Source of the DNA: Elusimicrobia bacterium RIFCSPHIGHO2_02_FULL_57_9
GTDB lineage: Bacteria; Elusimicrobiota; Elusimicrobia; UBA1565; UBA9628
Direction: 5' to 3'
NCBI GenBank assembly: GCA_001800015.1
Contig: MGUO01000058.1
Span: forward strand, 1,135 to 10,664
Length of the DNA stretch: 9,530 nt
Shown here piece by piece: positions 5,533 through 9,530 of the stretch (its first letter is position 1; each line of letters begins with the position of its first letter). Below the pieces are notes generated by a model. It was not told the DNA's origin and did no database searches. It saw only the letters and a program-made list of their open reading frames with translations. The translations under genes and the position numbers were made by a program.

Positions 5533-8034
5533 ATGAGCAAACCCGAACAACAGGATTTGATCCCGGAACCGGTCGGCAATATCATTCCGCGCGATATCGG
5601 CGCGGAAATGAAAGCTTCTTATATCGATTATTCCATGTCGGTGATCGTGGGCCGGGCCCTGCCCGATATTCGCGACGGCTTAAAGCCCGTCCATCGCCGC
5701 ATTCTTTACGCGATGCATGACGAAGGCCTAGCCTCGAACAAGAAGTACTCGAAATGCGCCGGCGTCGTCGGCGAAGTCCTGAAGAAATACCACCCGCACG
5801 GCGACTCGGCCGTTTACGACGCCCTGGTGCGCATGGTTCAGGAGTTCTCTTTGCTGCACCCGCTGATCGATGGGCAAGGCAACTTCGGTTCGGTCGATGG
5901 CGATCCGGCCGCGGCCTACCGTTACACCGAGTCCCGTTTGGCCAAATTCGGCGAGGAGCTTTTGTCGGATATAGATCAGGACACCGTGGATTTCGTCGCC
6001 AACTTCGACGGAAACACCACCGAGCCCACCGTTCTGCCCGCCCGAGCGCCCAACCTGCTCGTTAACGGCTCCTCCGGCATCGCGGTCGGCATGGCGACCA
6101 ATATTCCGCCGCACAATTTGTCGGAGGTCTGCGACGCCGCCAGCGCCTTGATCAAGGACTCCAAGATCGAGAATAAAGAGCTCATCAAGATCATAAAAGG
6201 CCCGGATTTCCCCACGGGCGGCATTATCCGGGGCAAGACGGGAATCAGGGATTACTTTGAAACCGGGCGGGGATCGATCCGCGTGCAGGCCAAAACCGAG
6301 ATCGAGGACATTAAAGGCAACCGCCAGGCCATCATCGTCACCGAGTTGCCCTACCAGGTCAACAAAGCGACGCTTCTTGAGACCATCGCGGACTTGGTGC
6401 GTGATAAGAAGATTCCCGACATCTCGGATATCCGCGACGAGTCCGACCGCAAGGGCATGCGCGTGGTCATCGAGGTCAAGCGCGACGGCAACGCTAATGT
6501 CGTTTTAAACCAGATCTTCAAGCACACCCAGATGGAGTCCAGCTTCGGCGTGATCCTGCTGTCCTTGGTGGACGGCCGGCCGCGCGTGTTGGGCGTGCGC
6601 GAAATGCTCGGGCATTTTATCCAGCACCGCAAGGTCGTGGTCGTGCGCCGCACCAAGCACCAACTGCGCAAGGCCTTGGACCGCGCCCACATCCTGGAAG
6701 GCTTCCTGATCGCGGTCAAGAGCATAGACAAGGTCGTTAAGATCATTCGGGCCTCCAAGGACGTGGATGAAGCCAGAAATAAGCTTATGGCGGAGTTCGA
6801 GTTGTCTAAGATCCAATCCCAAGCCATTCTCGACATGCGGCTGGCCCAACTGACCAAGCTTTCCGTCAATGAGCTGCAGGAAGAATACAACGGCCTGATG
6901 AAGCGCATCGCCGAGCTTAAGGAGATTCTGGCCGACCTCAAGAAAGTCATGGCTATCGCCGCCAAGGAACTCGAGCAGGTCAAGGAAAAGTTCGGCAAAG
7001 CCCGCCAGACGCAGATCACCACCGAGGCTGCCGAAATGACGTTGGAAGACCTGATCGCCAAAGAGGATGTCGTCATCAGCCTGTCGGCCTCCGGTTATGT
7101 CAAGCGCCAGCCGGTGTCGGTGTTCTCAGCCCAAGGCCGGGGAGGCAAGGGCATTACCGGGGCGGATGTGAAGGAAGAGGACTTTATCGAGCATTTCTTT
7201 ATCACCGATACCCATGCCACCCTGCTGCTCTTCACCTCCCGAGGCCGCGTTTACGCGCTCAAGGCCTATGAAATACCCGAGGGCAATAGAACCTCCCGCG
7301 GCAAGGCGTTGGTCAACCTGTTGGCGCTGCCCAATGAGGAGAAAATCACCTCGGCCATCGCCATCCGATCCTTTGAAGAGAAGAAGGGAGTGGAAACCTA
7401 TCTGTTGATGAGCACGCGCAACGGCACCATCAAAAAAACCGGCCTGCAGGAATTCGAAAATATCAGACGCTCCGGCATTGCCGCCATTTCTCTTGATGAG
7501 GGAGACGTCCTGGTCGAAGTCCAACACACCACGGCCGGCGACGAAGTCCTTATCGGGACCAAGGACGGCATGTCCATCCGCTTCCCCGAGGCCGATGTGC
7601 GCTCCATGGGACGCACGGCCATTGGGGTTCGCGGAATCCGACTGGATAAGGGCGACCAGGTGATAGGAATGGAAGTGTTTCCTTCCAACGCCAAGAAAAC
7701 CCTGTTGACCGTGTGCGCAAACGGCTTCGGCAAGCGCACCGACCTTTCCGAATACCGCGGCCAGCATCGCGGCGGGGGCGGCGTGATCACCATTAAAGCC
7801 ACCGATCGCAACGGGGCCGTTGTCGGCATCAAGCTCGCCGTTAACGACGACGACTTGATGGTGATGACCGAGCAAGGCATGACCATACGCCTGCGCTGCA
7901 AGGATATCAAGACTATTTCCCGCAACACCCAAGGGGTGCGCTTGGTTCGGCTGCACGACAAGGATAAGGTGGCGCGCGTGGCGCCGATCGCCAACGAGCC
8001 GCCGATCAACCCGAAACTGCCGCTGGCCCCGTAA
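5533..8034 (+). CDS. gyrA: DNA gyrase subunit A
   Basis: GyrA is the breakage-reunion subunit of gyrase; it forms the transient 5'-phosphotyrosyl DNA cleavage complex and wraps DNA. From the ATG at 5533 it has 833 residues. The N-terminal winged-helix and tower region includes YHPHGDSAVYD and the catalytic tyrosine in AYRYTESR (Tyr131). At the quinolone-resistance positions it has Ser92 and Asp96, as in sensitive enzymes. A coiled-coil segment spans about 448-490. The C-terminal beta-pinwheel (about 500-825) carries the gyrase-specific GyrA box QGRGGKG (534-540), close to the E. coli form QRRGGKG. This distinguishes it from ParC. The long acidic tail of E. coli GyrA is missing; the protein ends in a Pro-rich segment. 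It lies 14 nt after gyrB with its own ribosome binding site, so the two are surely co-transcribed. GC content looks higher than in dnaN. Confidence 0.98.
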   Translation: MSKPEQQDLIPEPVGNIIPRDIGAEMKASYIDYSMSVIVGRALPDIRDGLKPVHRRILYAMHDEGLASNKKYSKCAGVVGEVLKKYHPHGDSAVYDALVRMVQEFSLLHPLIDGQGNFGSVDGDPAAAYRYTESRLAKFGEELLSDIDQDTVDFVANFDGNTTEPTVLPARAPNLLVNGSSGIAVGMATNIPPHNLSEVCDAASALIKDSKIENKELIKIIKGPDFPTGGIIRGKTGIRDYFETGRGSIRVQAKTEIEDIKGNRQAIIVTELPYQVNKATLLETIADLVRDKKIPDISDIRDESDRKGMRVVIEVKRDGNANVVLNQIFKHTQMESSFGVILLSLVDGRPRVLGVREMLGHFIQHRKVVVVRRTKHQLRKALDRAHILEGFLIAVKSIDKVVKIIRASKDVDEARNKLMAEFELSKIQSQAILDMRLAQLTKLSVNELQEEYNGLMKRIAELKEILADLKKVMAIAAKELEQVKEKFGKARQTQITTEAAEMTLEDLIAKEDVVISLSASGYVKRQPVSVFSAQGRGGKGITGADVKEEDFIEHFFITDTHATLLLFTSRGRVYALKAYEIPEGNRTSRGKALVNLLALPNEEKITSAIAIRSFEEKKGVETYLLMSTRNGTIKKTGLQEFENIRRSGIAAISLDEGDVLVEVQHTTAGDEVLIGTKDGMSIRFPEADVRSMGRTAIGVRGIRLDKGDQVIGMEVFPSNAKKTLLTVCANGFGKRTDLSEYRGQHRGGGGVITIKATDRNGAVVGIKLAVNDDDLMVMTEQGMTIRLRCKDIKTISRNTQGVRLVRLHDKDKVARVAPIANEPPINPKLPLAP

Positions 8035-8056
8035 ACAGAGACGAGCGGGGACGAGA

Positions 8057-8617
8057 ATGGATCAGAGGCGATGGTTATCCACTCTTGTCTGTTGGGCCGT
8101 TGTCTTTTTTCCCTCGGCGGCTCCCGCTTGCGCGGAAATCCAGCTGCAGAAAATCCAGTGGCAATTCTCTCGTTCCGTTGACAAAAAACCCAAGAACGCG
8201 GAAGACATCTCGGCCTTGTTCCTTGATCCAGGAATGCCGATGAAAGGGAGGCTTCTGGCCAAACTCTCCCTGCTTAACCGCGGGCCGGCCGTAGAAGGCA
8301 TATTGCTGCGCTATACCCTGGCGTCCAAGATCGCCCCTATCGGCCAGCCGCAGGAGTCCGTTTTAGCTCCGCCATTCTTGTTGGAAAGCAAGAGGGTTCC
8401 GAAGGTCAGAGCCAACAGCCTCTACGACGTGGTGCTTGACCCAAGCCCGGGGTTGAAGCTTTATCTTAAAAAAAGCCATCGCGCGGGATATTGGCCCGAG
8501 GAACTCAGGCTTCAGGTGATGCTTGAGCCGCGCCGCGGCGATAAAAGTCGCGTGCAAACCCTTGAAATCCCGCTTAGCCTTCACCCGGCGACCCCGGTCG
8601 CGGAAGCGCAAAAATGA
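8057..8617 (+). CDS. Predicted exported protein of unknown function
   Basis: I do not recognise this 186-residue protein. It starts with a typical Sec signal peptide: basic MDQRRW, a hydrophobic core LVCWAVVFFPSAA, and a signal peptidase I-like site ACA before Glu27. That predicts a mature periplasmic or secreted protein of about 160 residues. There is no clear lipobox, although Cys25 lies near the cleavage site. The mature part is basic and alternates hydrophobic stretches (GRLLAKLSLLNRG, LLRYTLAS, LYDVVLD, LRLQVMLEP, TLEIPLSLHP) in a way that suggests a beta-sandwich. No catalytic motif or further transmembrane segment is visible. The ATG at 8057 has GGGGA at 8047-8051. The gene begins 22 nt after gyrA and its stop overlaps the serS start (ATGA), so it sits inside the operon. 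The presence of a real gene is supported by the signal peptide and spacing; its function is open. Confidence 0.8.
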   Translation: MDQRRWLSTLVCWAVVFFPSAAPACAEIQLQKIQWQFSRSVDKKPKNAEDISALFLDPGMPMKGRLLAKLSLLNRGPAVEGILLRYTLASKIAPIGQPQESVLAPPFLLESKRVPKVRANSLYDVVLDPSPGLKLYLKKSHRAGYWPEELRLQVMLEPRRGDKSRVQTLEIPLSLHPATPVAEAQK

Positions 8618-9530
8618 TCGACATCAATCTAGCTCGCAGGGATCCTGGCGGTATCCGCGTGGGACTTAAAAATCGCGGCGGGCGCTACTTGCCGGCTTTC
8701 GAAGAATTGCTGGCCCTGGACGCCGAGTACCGGCGCCTGCTTGCCGAGGTGGAGAGGCTCCGGGCCAAGCGTAACGCCTCGTCCCAATTAATCGGCAAGG
8801 CCAAAGCCGGAAAAGACGAGAAACAAGCCGCCGTGCTCATGGCTGAAGCGGCAACGCTGAAGACGGACTTGAAGGAAAAAGAAGATGCCGTCGCCAGCCT
8901 GGCCGCAAAAACCCACCTGGCGGCCTTAAGCCTTCCCAATATCCCCCATGAATCGGTCCCGGTCGGCTCCAGCGAAGCGGATAATAAGGAACTGCGCCGC
9001 GCATTTGAGCCCCCTCAACCGGATTTCAAGCCGCTGGATCATCAAACCCTGGGTGAAAAACTGGGCATTCTTGATTTCGCGGCGGCCGCAAAGCTTTCCG
9101 GTTCCCGTTTCGCGTTGTGGCGCGGCGCCGGAGCGAAACTGCTGCGATCCGTGATTTCATTTCAACTTGACAAGCATTCAAGCGCGGGATACCAGGAGAT
9201 TTGGCCGCCGGCGCTGGTGCGTCCGGAAATATTGGAAGGTACGGGGCAGCTGCCGAAGTTTGAGGCGGATCTTTATAAAACCAGCTCCAGCGAAGGCGAG
9301 AAGAACCAGCCCCTTTATCTAATTCCTACGGCCGAGGTGCCGTTGACCAATTTGGCGCGCGGGGAGATTCTCCCAGGGGAGAATCTCCCCATGAAACTGA
9401 CGGCCTATACCCCGTGCTTCCGCCAAGAAGCCGGTTCTTACGGCAAGTATGTGCGTGGGCTAATTCGCAACCATCAGTTTGATAAAGTCGAATTGGTTTG
9501 GATCACCAAGCCCGAAGACTCCTTGCAAAA
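8614..9530 (+). CDS. serS: Serine--tRNA ligase (3' partial)
   Basis: SerRS is the class II aminoacyl-tRNA synthetase that charges tRNA-Ser (and tRNA-Sec) in the cytoplasm. The frame starts at ATG 8614 (MIDINLARRDP) and stays open to the window end, giving 305 of an expected roughly 420-430 residues. The N-terminal antiparallel coiled-coil arm that grips the tRNA long variable arm covers about 28-105. The catalytic domain then begins, with a motif 1 region SRFALWRGAG through IWPPALV (164-202), the serine-binding TAE loop (IPTAEVPLTN, Thr239-Glu241), and motif 2 (TPCFRQEAGSYGKY, with RGLIRNHQFDKVEL, 266-294). Motif 3 lies beyond the window. The start overlaps the stop of the upstream gene by ATGA, implying coupled translation. 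A 30-bp perfect inverted repeat at 9361-9390 lies inside the coding region. Identification is certain. Confidence 0.98.
   Translation, partial: MIDINLARRDPGGIRVGLKNRGGRYLPAFEELLALDAEYRRLLAEVERLRAKRNASSQLIGKAKAGKDEKQAAVLMAEAATLKTDLKEKEDAVASLAAKTHLAALSLPNIPHESVPVGSSEADNKELRRAFEPPQPDFKPLDHQTLGEKLGILDFAAAAKLSGSRFALWRGAGAKLLRSVISFQLDKHSSAGYQEIWPPALVRPEILEGTGQLPKFEADLYKTSSSEGEKNQPLYLIPTAEVPLTNLARGEILPGENLPMKLTAYTPCFRQEAGSYGKYVRGLIRNHQFDKVELVWITKPEDSLQ
9361..9390. repeat. Perfect 14-bp inverted repeat inside serS
   Basis: The arm GGGGAGATTCTCCC (9361-9374) and its exact reverse complement (9377-9390) are separated by only AG. Each arm is itself nearly self-complementary (GGGAGA-T-TCTCCC), so the mRNA could fold either as one long hairpin or as two small ones. 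It encodes exactly ten residues (GEILPGENLP, 250-259) in a SerRS surface loop whose length appears normal, so it does not look like an insertion. Confidence 0.85.

Noticed and set aside
6351..7076. Second long minus-strand open frame opposite gyrA
   Set aside because: Its Ser/Arg-rich composition is typical of antisense to coding sequence, and gyrA is plainly the real gene.
7126..7956. Long minus-strand open frame opposite gyrA
   Set aside because: It is the mirror of GC-rich gyrA codons, rich in Ala, Gly, His and Val, with no family resemblance.
8057..8140. Lipoprotein signal in the exported protein
   Set aside because: Cys25 lacks a proper lipobox (no Leu/Val/Ile at -3), while ACA before Glu27 fits signal peptidase I.

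Overview
This window is a compact, single-strand (+) replication-gene cluster from a bacterial chromosome. It runs dnaA (5' end cut off), then a 174-bp spacer rich in DnaA boxes, dnaN, a dciA-like DUF721 gene, gyrB, gyrA, a short gene for an exported protein of unknown function, and serS (3' end cut off). I see no mobile element, CRISPR array, tRNA, rRNA or foreign-looking gene. I do not claim a new biological system here.

Organism: the proteins are clearly bacterial. GyrB carries the long insertion in its C-terminal half that is typical of many Gram-negative lineages. GyrA has a gyrase-type C-terminal domain, and a protein with a Sec signal peptide is encoded between gyrA and serS. The helicase loader is of the DciA type, and recF is absent from its common place between dnaN and gyrB. 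GC content is intermediate, lower in dnaN and higher in gyrA by rough line counts. The combination would suit a deep Gram-negative phylum such as Elusimicrobiota or a relative. That placement is a guess from family impressions, not something the sequence proves.

Layout: bases 1-1326 encode almost all of DnaA, with only a few N-terminal codons missing. Bases 1327-1500 are the only sizeable non-coding stretch. They hold one perfect and three one-mismatch DnaA boxes, a T-rich segment and a short palindrome, which makes this a good candidate for oriC and/or the autoregulated dnaN control region. From 1501 the genes are tightly packed. dnaN and dciA overlap (TTGA), gyrB and gyrA are 14 nt apart if gyrA starts at 5533, gyrA and the exported-protein gene are 22 nt apart, and that gene overlaps serS by ATGA. 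The cluster is therefore probably transcribed as one or a few operons moving away from the origin.

How the genes work together: DnaA opens the origin, DciA would help deliver the replicative helicase, the DnaN clamp tethers the polymerase, and GyrA2B2 removes positive supercoils ahead of the fork. SerRS is a housekeeping translation gene that shares the transcription unit. The role of the exported protein is unknown.
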